Below are positions 32,081 through 40,298 of a stretch of DNA of 63,800 bases, one piece after another. This DNA comes from a bacterium (GTDB taxonomy: Bacteria; Bacteroidota; Bacteroidia; Bacteroidales; Muribaculaceae). Where the stretch lies: positions 141,544 through 205,343 of the forward strand of contig JAAVBX010000003.1 of assembly GCA_014802625.1 (NCBI GenBank). The letters run 5' to 3'. The first letter of the stretch is position 1; the number at the start of each line of letters is the position of its first letter. The translations under genes were made by a program, and so were the position numbers. Below the pieces are notes generated by a model. It was not told the origin of the DNA and ran no database searches. It saw only the letters and a list, made by a program, of their open reading frames with translations.

Positions 32081-35050
32081 ATGAAAAGAAAACTCAATCT
32101 AATGCCATTGACACTGTTTCTGGTCATGGTATTGACGGGCGGACTATCAGCCTTCGCGGCGGATATCATCGCATCGGGAACGGTTGTCGACACAGAGTCT
32201 GAACCTCTGATCGGCGTATCGGTCGGAGTCAAAGGGGCCCCCGGCATGGGCACCTCGACAGACATCGACGGAAACTTCCGGATTACAGTGCCCGACGGAT
32301 CAATCCTGGTATTCTCCTATGTCGGTTGCGCCACGAAAGAGATGAAGGCGGCCCCCGGCATGGATGTCGTGCTTCAGGCGGACAGCTCCGACCTTGACGA
32401 AGTTGTAGTCATCGGTTATGGAGCGGTGAAACGTAAAGACCTCACGACGGCCGTCTCGACGGTAGGAGAGGAGGCGTTGGCCAACCGTCCCATCGTTTCA
32501 GCCGCCCAGGCTATCCAGGGTAAGGCTCCGGGTGTGGCAGTGCAGCAGCCCACGGGTGCTCCCGGCGGCGGCCTGACGGTCAGAGTGCGCGGTACGACCT
32601 CATTCAACGGCTCCAACGAGCCTCTATATGTGGTGGACGGTGTGCCGGTCGACAACGTCGACTTCCTCTCGCCGGGCGACATCGAGAACATGCAGATACT
32701 TAAGGATGCCTCCTCGGCAGCCATCTATGGCTCGCGCGGTGCGAACGGCGTCGTGATCATCACCACGAAGCATGGCCGCTCACAGGATGCCAAGATTACC
32801 CTCAATATCCAGGGTGGTTTCACTCATGTGGCAAAAAAGATGGAGGTGCTCAACGCTCAGCAGTATAAGGAACTCATGGATGAGATCGGTCTCGTGAAGT
32901 TGCCTGACGGCCTGACTGACCAGACCGACTGGTTTGACGAGACATACCGCACCGGTAACACACAGACCTATCAGCTGGCCGTATCGCAGAGCACGGACAA
33001 GATACAATATTATATATCGGGCGGCTACCAGCGTGACCGGGGTATCCTGAAGAGCTCATTCTTCCAGCGCTTCAACTTCCGCGCCAATGTGGAGGGCAAG
33101 CTCCGCTCATGGCTCACGGCGAAAGCCAATGTAGTCTACTCCGACTATTCATCTAACGGCGGTGGCGCCATGGGTACGGTCGGTAACCGAGGCGGTGTGA
33201 TTCTCGCCGTAATCAACACCCCGACGTATGCTCCGATCTGGGATCCCGAGAATCCCGACCGCTTCTACAACAACTTCTACGGTCTCAATATGCAGAGTCC
33301 GCTTGAGAACGAGGCGCGTCAGCAGTCGAACCGCAACCGCGAGAACCGACTCATCGCATCAGGCGAACTTCTCTTCAACATCTGGCGCGGATTGACGTTC
33401 ACCACCAAGTTCACTATGGACCGCCGCCACGGCTGGAACACCTCATTCCTTGATCCCGAACTGACGACATGGGGTCGCGAGCAGGGGGGCACCGCTTATG
33501 ACGGGCGCAGCAACAACACTGTTCTGACATGGGATAACATCGTCAACTACGACGTGACCTTCGGCAAGAACACCCTCGGCGTAATGGCCGCCACATCATG
33601 GACCGACTCCAACTACTCCAACAACTGGATCAACGGCCAATACTTCCGCAACGGCTCTATCCAGACGCTTAACGCAGCCAACAAGATCAGCTGGACCGGC
33701 ACAGGCTCCGGCGGCTCGACATGGGGCATCATGTCATACCTCGGCCGTGTCTCCTACAACTATGATTCACGTTATATCGTCAGCGCCAACTTCCGTTATG
33801 ACGGTTCATCGAAACTTCATCCCGACCATCGTTGGAAAGCCTTCCCCTCAGTATCTGCCGCATGGCGTATCTCACAGGAGAATTTCATGCGTGACGTCAA
33901 CTGGATCTACGATCTCAAGCTCCGCGCGGGCTGGGGTATGACCGGTAACCAGGATGGTGTAGGCGACTACGCATATCTCCAGCGCTACAACATCAACCGC
34001 ATCGCATGGTTCGAGGAGGGCAACGCCACTGCAGTGCCGACAATCTCGCAGGCCAACCTCCGCACCCGCGACCTCACTTGGGAGACCACGACGCAGACGG
34101 GTGTCGGCGTAGACTTCGCGGTGCTCAACAACCGTATCGAATTCAGCGCGGACTACTACTACAAAAAGACCTCCGACATGCTGATGTGGGTTTCGCTTCC
34201 CTCCGGTTCGGCAGCGGCAAGCTCCATCCAGCGTAACGAGGGAGAGATGACCAACAAGGGCTTCGAGTTCGGCATCACCTCGCGTAACTTCACAGGCGCC
34301 TTCGAATGGACGACGAACCTCAACATGTCGTTCAACCGCAACAAACTCACCAACCTTGAGCTTCAGAAGGTATATCTTGACGCAGTGACGAGCGAGACCG
34401 TCAACGAAGCGGTGGTGCGCAACGAACCCGGTCGCTCACTCGGCGGATTCTACGGCTACGTGGCCAACGGTGTGGATCCCGAGACAGGTATGATGATCTA
34501 CGAAGATCTCAACGGCGACGGCCGCATCTCCTCATCCGACCGCACATTCATCGGCGACCCGAACCCCGACTTCACATTCGGTATGACCAACACCTTCTCA
34601 TGGAAGGGTTTCAACCTCAGCATCTTCCTCCAGGGTTCATACGGCAACGACATCTTCAACGCCTCCAGAATGGAGACCGAGGGAATGTATGACGGCAAGA
34701 ACCAGACGACAGAAGTGCTCAACCGCTGGCAGATTCCCGGCCAGATCACCGATATGCCCAAGGCCGGCTGGAACATGCGCAACTCCACATACTTCGTAGA
34801 GGACGGCAGCTATCTGCGCATCAAAGATATCTCCCTCTCATACGACATCAGAGGAGAATGGATGAAAAAGATCGGTATCTCACGTATCCAGCCCTATTTC
34901 ACCGCCTCGAACCTCGTGACCTTCACGAAATACTCCGGCATGGACCCGGAGGTGAACCAGTGGGGCAGCAGCGGCGCCGTGCAGGGTATCGACTGGGGCA
35001 CATATCCCCACTGCAAGAGCTATGTATTCGGACTCAACATCGACTTTTAA
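32081..35050 (+). CDS. SusC/RagA-type TonB-dependent outer-membrane transporter
   Basis: A 989-residue glycan importer. After a signal peptide (about residues 1-25, ending SAFAA) comes a CarboxypepD_reg-like domain (IIASGTVVDTESEPLIGVSVGVKG), the TonB-box-type segment DEVVVIGYGAVKRKDLTTAVSTV, a plug domain (GGGLTVRVRGTTSFNGSNEPLYVVDGVPVD...) and a 22-strand barrel ending in GLNIDF, with a C-terminal Phe. With its SusD partner it would form the lidded complex that takes in oligosaccharides using TonB energy. The susD-like gene starts 16 bp downstream. Confidence 0.97.
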   Translation: MKRKLNLMPLTLFLVMVLTGGLSAFAADIIASGTVVDTESEPLIGVSVGVKGAPGMGTSTDIDGNFRITVPDGSILVFSYVGCATKEMKAAPGMDVVLQADSSDLDEVVVIGYGAVKRKDLTTAVSTVGEEALANRPIVSAAQAIQGKAPGVAVQQPTGAPGGGLTVRVRGTTSFNGSNEPLYVVDGVPVDNVDFLSPGDIENMQILKDASSAAIYGSRGANGVVIITTKHGRSQDAKITLNIQGGFTHVAKKMEVLNAQQYKELMDEIGLVKLPDGLTDQTDWFDETYRTGNTQTYQLAVSQSTDKIQYYISGGYQRDRGILKSSFFQRFNFRANVEGKLRSWLTAKANVVYSDYSSNGGGAMGTVGNRGGVILAVINTPTYAPIWDPENPDRFYNNFYGLNMQSPLENEARQQSNRNRENRLIASGELLFNIWRGLTFTTKFTMDRRHGWNTSFLDPELTTWGREQGGTAYDGRSNNTVLTWDNIVNYDVTFGKNTLGVMAATSWTDSNYSNNWINGQYFRNGSIQTLNAANKISWTGTGSGGSTWGIMSYLGRVSYNYDSRYIVSANFRYDGSSKLHPDHRWKAFPSVSAAWRISQENFMRDVNWIYDLKLRAGWGMTGNQDGVGDYAYLQRYNINRIAWFEEGNATAVPTISQANLRTRDLTWETTTQTGVGVDFAVLNNRIEFSADYYYKKTSDMLMWVSLPSGSAAASSIQRNEGEMTNKGFEFGITSRNFTGAFEWTTNLNMSFNRNKLTNLELQKVYLDAVTSETVNEAVVRNEPGRSLGGFYGYVANGVDPETGMMIYEDLNGDGRISSSDRTFIGDPNPDFTFGMTNTFSWKGFNLSIFLQGSYGNDIFNASRMETEGMYDGKNQTTEVLNRWQIPGQITDMPKAGWNMRNSTYFVEDGSYLRIKDISLSYDIRGEWMKKIGISRIQPYFTASNLVTFTKYSGMDPEVNQWGSSGAVQGIDWGTYPHCKSYVFGLNIDF

Positions 35051-35065
35051 ACAACAACAGACATT

Positions 35066-36598
35066 ATGAACTTCAGATATATATTGCCCGCACTACTCGG
35101 CTGCTCCTTAGGCCTCGCGTCATGCAGCCTAGACTACGAGCCGGTCAGCGACTATTCCGATGTGACCGAGGGTGAGATCGACAATGTGGAGGATGAGACC
35201 GTCTATCAGAACCGCGCCGACGCAGAGAGCGCGCTGACAGCACTCTACGAGGACTTCCGCAACAATCAGAACTATCTCCAGCTCGACTTCCTCCTGATCG
35301 GCGACGTACACAGCGACAACGCATATGCCGGCACGACGGGCTCCGAAGTGGTGGACCCCGCGACAAACGATCTCAACGGCACGACACTCTGCGTGAACCG
35401 CGACTGGAACTACTATATGCTTCAGGCTGCAAAATGCACGAAATTCATCATAGGCGTGGCCTCCGTCGGCGACAACAGCCTGAGCCAGGATGAGATCAAC
35501 ACGATGCGCGCGCAGGCCGAGGTGATGAGAGCCTTCATATGGTTCCGCATGGTAAGAATGTGGGGCAACATCCCCATCATCACGACCATCCCGAAGGATA
35601 TCACTTCCGAGAATATCCAGGAATCCTACGAGAGCTACTTCCCGGCTCAGAACACGGAAGCCGAGGCCTATGAATATATACTCAAGGATCTTGAGGATGC
35701 CTATAAGTATGCCCCGGACGGCAACGGCGACAAGACCCGCTTCAGCAAGGATGTGGCCCGCGCGCTTCTCGCCAAGGTCTATGCGGAGCGTCCGGTGCGC
35801 GACTATGCCAAGGTCATCAAATATGTGGATGAGCTGACGGCACGCGGCTATGCGCTTTGCCCCGAATACGGCGACCTCTTCAATATCGACGGAGCTGTAA
35901 AGGATGGCTTCACCGCAACTCCCCTCTACACAAACACGGTAGAGTCGATTCTGGAGGTACACTATCCCGTCGGCTCGGGTAACTGGGCATCCTGGATGTA
36001 TGGCCGCTGTCTCGAGGACTGGGACAACAGCTTCTCCTGGGCTAAATGGATCACTCCCTCCCGCGACCTGCTCTCGGCATTTGACAAAGAGGGTGATACG
36101 AAACGTAAGGAGCAGACCGTTGTATATTACGAATGCGCTTGGAGCAACTACTATCCCTCCGACAATTACGCCTTCATGTATAAAGTCCGCTCAGGCTACA
36201 GCAATATCTTCTTCCTCCGTTATGATGACGTGCTTCTCCTGAAAGCCGAGGCTCTTCTCAACGGCGACAACACAGACCTTGCAGGCGCGGCAGAAATCAT
36301 CGACCGCATCCGCACACGTGCCGGAGTGGCGAAGCTGACGTCGGCCGAGAAGGGAAGCAAGGAGAATCTGATGAAGGCATACATCAACGAGCGTCGTCTC
36401 GAGCTCGCCTGCGAGGGTGAGAGATGGTATGATCTCGTGCGCCTCGGCATACTTGAGGAGACGATGGCGGCTGCCCAGCGCAACGACCCCGGACGTCTGC
36501 CGATCGCGGTTCCCTATACGGTCAATTCCTATCTGCTGCCAATACCGCAGGATGTGCTTGACACGAACCCGAACGTAGTGCAGAACCCCGGATATTGA
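35066..36598 (+). CDS. SusD/RagB-type surface glycan-binding lipoprotein
   Basis: A 510-residue lipoprotein (signal peptide ending GLASC, Cys about 20) with the SusD fold: an N-terminal segment AESALTALYEDFRN, TPR-like helices through the middle and the C-terminal RagB/SusD region ERRLELACEGERWYDLVRLG followed by LLPIPQDVLDTNPNVVQNPGY, the family's ending. It closes over the SusC barrel as a hinged lid and binds the target oligosaccharide. The pair is immediately followed by a GH30, so the cargo should carry that enzyme's linkage. Confidence 0.97.
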   Translation: MNFRYILPALLGCSLGLASCSLDYEPVSDYSDVTEGEIDNVEDETVYQNRADAESALTALYEDFRNNQNYLQLDFLLIGDVHSDNAYAGTTGSEVVDPATNDLNGTTLCVNRDWNYYMLQAAKCTKFIIGVASVGDNSLSQDEINTMRAQAEVMRAFIWFRMVRMWGNIPIITTIPKDITSENIQESYESYFPAQNTEAEAYEYILKDLEDAYKYAPDGNGDKTRFSKDVARALLAKVYAERPVRDYAKVIKYVDELTARGYALCPEYGDLFNIDGAVKDGFTATPLYTNTVESILEVHYPVGSGNWASWMYGRCLEDWDNSFSWAKWITPSRDLLSAFDKEGDTKRKEQTVVYYECAWSNYYPSDNYAFMYKVRSGYSNIFFLRYDDVLLLKAEALLNGDNTDLAGAAEIIDRIRTRAGVAKLTSAEKGSKENLMKAYINERRLELACEGERWYDLVRLGILEETMAAAQRNDPGRLPIAVPYTVNSYLLPIPQDVLDTNPNVVQNPGY

Positions 36599-36624
36599 TC
36601 CCTGATAAATAATATCCAAACTTC

Positions 36625-38121
36625 ATGAAACCAACAAAAGTGACAATACTATCCCTGCTCGCCCTCAGCGCCATGATGATGTCATGCGGCGGCGAAGATC
36701 AAGAGACACCCACAACACCCGCACCCGCCGAGCCGGCTCAGCCGGCGGCGGGCGATGTGAGGGTAATTTCCACCACGGCCAACCGTGCGAAAGACCTGAC
36801 TGAATCCACCATCGCATTCAGCACTTCCGACAATATGTCGCCCTCCACGATCAAAATCAATCCCGGGGAGACATATCAGACAATCGACGGATTCGGAGCG
36901 GCAATCACCGGCTCTACGGCTGTCAATCTACTTAAGATGACTCCCGCCGACCGCACCAAATTCCTCAAGGAGACCTTCTCGCCGACCGACGGCTACGGCA
37001 TGAGCTATATCCGCGTGTGCATCGGATGCTCCGACTTCTCGCTGAGCGAATATACATGCTGCGACAAACCCGGCATCGAGAACTTCGGTCTGACAGTGGA
37101 GGAGACCGGCTATGTAATCCCCGTGTTGAAGGAGATACTCGCCATCAATCCCTCAATCAAGATACTCGCTTCCCCCTGGACGGCTCCCAAATGGATGAAG
37201 GTCGACAATCTGACTAACCGTCGTCCTTACGACTCCTGGACCGGGGGCCAGCTCAATCCCGACTATTATCAGGACTATGCCGAGTATTTCGTGAAATGGA
37301 TCAAGGCTTTCGAGAAGGAGGGTATCAAGATTTACGCGATGACTCCGCAGAATGAACCGCTCAACCGTGGCAACTCCGCCTCCATGTTCATGGGTTGGGA
37401 TGAGCAGCGCGACTTCGTGAAGACAGCTCTCGGACCGGCGTTCGAGAAGGCAGGTCTTGACACCAAGATCTATGCGTTTGACCATAACTACAACTACGAC
37501 AACATGGCCGACCAGAAGAGCTATCCCGTCAAGATCTACTCCGATCCCGAAGCGGCCCGCTATCTCGCAGGCGCGGCTTACCACAACTACGGTGGCAATG
37601 TCGAGGAACTCAATTCGGTGCATAAGGCCTGCCCGGATATGGAACTTGTATTCACCGAATCTACAGCGGGCGACTGGAATGACGGCGCAAATCTGCAGGC
37701 ACGTCTGATTGACGACATGGAGCAGATCACCCTCGGCACGGTGAATCGCTGGAGCCGTGGCGCAATCATCTGGAATCTCATGCTCGACTCCCACCGCGGA
37801 CCGAATCGTCCCGGCGGCTGCACGACCGGATTCGGAGCGGTCGACATCGATGATGACTTCAAGACCATCCGCCGCAACTCCTTCTACTACATCATGGCCC
37901 ACATGTCGGCTGTAGTGAAACCCGGCGCGGTCCGCATCGGTTCATCCGGCTACAATCCCGGCGGCCTGACATATTCGGCCTTCCGCAACCCCGACAACAG
38001 CTACGCTCTGGTATTGAGCAACAGAAAGTCGGAAGATGCCAAAGCCACTGTCGATGACGGCAGTCATCATTTCCCGGTCACCGTTCCGGCCAACGGAATC
38101 GTGTCACTGACATGGGAATGA
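36625..38121 (+). CDS. GH30 glycoside hydrolase, lipoprotein (beta-1,6-glucanase-like, GH30_3 type)
   Basis: A 498-residue lipoprotein (LSAMMMSC, then GGEDQE, compatible with surface export). The catalytic TIM barrel with side beta-domain starts at YQTIDGFGAAITGS. The acid/base Glu is in MTPQNEPLNRGNS and the nucleophile Glu in LVFTESTAGDW. The segments YIRVCIGCSDFSLSEYTCCD and WTAPKWMK are like those of Bacteroides GH30 subfamily 3 enzymes acting on beta-1,6-glucan, from memory of the family. Other GH30 activities (beta-glucosidase, beta-1,6-galactanase) remain possible. It is probably the surface endo-enzyme that produces oligosaccharides for the SusCD pair. Confidence 0.92.
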   Translation: MKPTKVTILSLLALSAMMMSCGGEDQETPTTPAPAEPAQPAAGDVRVISTTANRAKDLTESTIAFSTSDNMSPSTIKINPGETYQTIDGFGAAITGSTAVNLLKMTPADRTKFLKETFSPTDGYGMSYIRVCIGCSDFSLSEYTCCDKPGIENFGLTVEETGYVIPVLKEILAINPSIKILASPWTAPKWMKVDNLTNRRPYDSWTGGQLNPDYYQDYAEYFVKWIKAFEKEGIKIYAMTPQNEPLNRGNSASMFMGWDEQRDFVKTALGPAFEKAGLDTKIYAFDHNYNYDNMADQKSYPVKIYSDPEAARYLAGAAYHNYGGNVEELNSVHKACPDMELVFTESTAGDWNDGANLQARLIDDMEQITLGTVNRWSRGAIIWNLMLDSHRGPNRPGGCTTGFGAVDIDDDFKTIRRNSFYYIMAHMSAVVKPGAVRIGSSGYNPGGLTYSAFRNPDNSYALVLSNRKSEDAKATVDDGSHHFPVTVPANGIVSLTWE

Positions 38122-38160
38122 GCAAACTTCAATTAACCTTACTAATTCCAAACGAATCAA

Positions 38161-40185
38161 ATGAAAACCTATAAAGCATTGACCCTGATGTTTGCTTCGG
38201 CAGCGTTGCTCGTCGGTTGTGACGACGACAGCCTGTTGCCCGGCAACCCCATGATGACCGTCAACGGCGACCTCGGAACGGCCTGCTTCGGCGACAGCCT
38301 TGTTTTCTCGATCAAGGCCGAGGATGCGGAGGTGCCCCTCTCGACAATCCATGCTGAGCTATATTTCGGCGACGAGATGGTCAGCGAGCGCGTGATCCGC
38401 ACAAAGGTGAGCGGCGAGACCTACGAAGGGAAACTCTACGTCCCCTATTATGCCAATATCCCCGACGGGAGCGCCACTCTGCGTCTGACTCTCCAGAATA
38501 TCAATTTCACTACGATTGAGAAGGCCTACAGCGTCAACATCACCCATCCCGATTATCCCTCTCTCACATTCCGCGCCGAGACCGGCGAGGAATACACGAT
38601 GGAGAAGCAGGGACAATATGTCTACGAGATGACTCAGCGTTTCCCCGCCGAACTTCGCGGTGTGATCGTGGCTCCGGCGGTCGGCGCCAACGGCAACGAG
38701 ATTACTTTCGGCTACGAGAACAGCGAAATCAAGCCGTATGCCGAGGGTGTGATACCATTCTCCAATTCCGCCCCGGGGCGTTACACGGTCAGCTTCAACA
38801 CCTTCACGTTCGAGGGTTCGCCCTTCGTGACGCTCTCGCTCAACGATCAGAAACTTGAGGCAATGGGGGAGACTACATCCTTCATCGACATGAATCTCGC
38901 CAAGGGTGACAGAGTCGTACCCTCGGGCTTCCCCGAGTTCGGCGAATGGTGGATCAATCCCGACTATTTCACCAAGAACGAGGATGGCTCGCTGACGTTC
39001 AACGCGTATGACGGCAACTACCGCATCATCGCCGACACGAAGCTTCGCTATTTCCGTGTCTACAAAGTGCTCGGCGACAATCCCGCCACGCTGAACACTG
39101 ACGGCACAGGGGCAGTCTGGGTAATCGGTCAGGGCATCGGTCAGCCCTCGCTCTCCAACGAGGTAGGCTGGACTACGGAGAATGCCATATGTATGGCTCC
39201 GACAGGTGACAAGACCTATCAGCTGACGGTCGTAGGTGGAAAGACGATTGCTGTCGACAATATCAACTTCAAATTCTTCGGCCAGATGGGCTGGGGTGTC
39301 GAGCTTACCGGCGATGACCTCGTCTCGAAATCCAATCTCATCGGGGTGGGCAACGGATCCAACGGCCATGACAACGGCAACCTCTTCCTTGAGGATGGAG
39401 TCGTGCTTCAGGACAACGGTATCTATGTAATCACCCTTGACCTTACCCAGGGTATCAACGATGCTATAATGACTGTCGACTTCAAGGGTGAGCAGCAGTT
39501 TGAGGAGCGTCCGATCTACCTGAACGGTCAGAAGATGTCGACTTCCGATAACAATCTCTACTCCACAGTAATCGAGCTTGCGCAAAATTCAGAACTCAGC
39601 TTCAGAGAATTCTCCGCATTTGACGATCTCTACTTCGATCCCGACTATTTCCATTTCGATGAGGAGGCTTACTCCATCACCTTCCTTCCGGTCAAGGGCC
39701 ACTACAACGTAGTGCTCGACAAGCTGAACGGTACGCTGACGGCCAAGCGCGTCAACGCCGACGGTTCGGAGATGACACTTCAGTCTGACGGATCGGGTGC
39801 TCTCTGGCTGATGGGCTGGGGCGTAGGATCCCCGTCACTCTCAAGCCAGTTCGGTTGGGAACCCGGCAAAGCCTACTGTATGGCCGAGATACGTCCGAAG
39901 GTATATCAGTTCACCGGTAAAGCCGGTCCCGAGCAGGGTTCGGAAATCGGCGACCGTTTCCGCTTCGACTATCTATCGTTCAAGTTCTTCCATCAGGATG
40001 GCTGGGGAGGAGAATATCCCACATCCTCGCTGACCTTCACCAACAACGCGAAAGCGCTCATCAAGGATGCCGGCAACTTCGAACTGGCGGATGGCGTGCA
40101 GCTTGAGGAGGGAGCGACCTACGTAGTGACGATCGATCTCACCGCCGGCACCGACAAAGGCACATTCGATATGGTCAAGAAATAA
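38161..40185 (+). CDS. PUL surface glycan-binding lipoprotein (SusE-position) with duplicated C-terminal module
   Basis: A 674-residue lipoprotein (LLVGC followed by the acidic DDDS, a surface-export-type start). The N-terminal third is built of beta-sandwich-like domains. The rest holds two copies of one module (about residues 260-445 and 480-674). Paired landmarks are WWINPDYF/YFDPDYF, GTGAVWVIGQGIGQPSLSNEVGW/GSGALWLMGWGVGSPSLSSQFGW, FKFFGQMGWG/FKFFHQDGWG and YVITLDLTQG/YVVTIDLTAG. No catalytic motif is seen. It sits in the usual place of SusE/SusF-type binding proteins and should hold the polysaccharide at the surface through two similar sites. A terminator follows it. Confidence 0.85.
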   Translation: MKTYKALTLMFASAALLVGCDDDSLLPGNPMMTVNGDLGTACFGDSLVFSIKAEDAEVPLSTIHAELYFGDEMVSERVIRTKVSGETYEGKLYVPYYANIPDGSATLRLTLQNINFTTIEKAYSVNITHPDYPSLTFRAETGEEYTMEKQGQYVYEMTQRFPAELRGVIVAPAVGANGNEITFGYENSEIKPYAEGVIPFSNSAPGRYTVSFNTFTFEGSPFVTLSLNDQKLEAMGETTSFIDMNLAKGDRVVPSGFPEFGEWWINPDYFTKNEDGSLTFNAYDGNYRIIADTKLRYFRVYKVLGDNPATLNTDGTGAVWVIGQGIGQPSLSNEVGWTTENAICMAPTGDKTYQLTVVGGKTIAVDNINFKFFGQMGWGVELTGDDLVSKSNLIGVGNGSNGHDNGNLFLEDGVVLQDNGIYVITLDLTQGINDAIMTVDFKGEQQFEERPIYLNGQKMSTSDNNLYSTVIELAQNSELSFREFSAFDDLYFDPDYFHFDEEAYSITFLPVKGHYNVVLDKLNGTLTAKRVNADGSEMTLQSDGSGALWLMGWGVGSPSLSSQFGWEPGKAYCMAEIRPKVYQFTGKAGPEQGSEIGDRFRFDYLSFKFFHQDGWGGEYPTSSLTFTNNAKALIKDAGNFELADGVQLEEGATYVVTIDLTAGTDKGTFDMVKK

Positions 40186-40237
40186 TAATGGTAATAATAA
40201 GAATCAGGTATTAGGAATCTGAGGTTTTTCAGTAGGG

Positions 40238-40283
40238 AGCCGGTGTCTCACTGTCGTCTGGGCAGAGCGGGACACCGGCTTTT
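40238..40283 (+). terminator. Intra-PUL terminator or attenuator
   Basis: AGCCGGTGTC (40238-40247) pairs with GACACCGGCT (40271-40280), a 10-bp GC-rich stem extended by further pairs, followed by TTT. It lies between the binding-protein gene and the lyase-GH88 gene. No consensus promoter is seen in the 15 bp that remain before the next start. Confidence 0.75.
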
Positions 40284-40298
40284 ACACCTTAAAAATAT

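Noticed and set aside
38359-39585. Open frame of 408 codons on minus, within the binding-protein gene
   Set aside because: Antisense shadow of a conserved lipoprotein gene, with no recognisable protein features.
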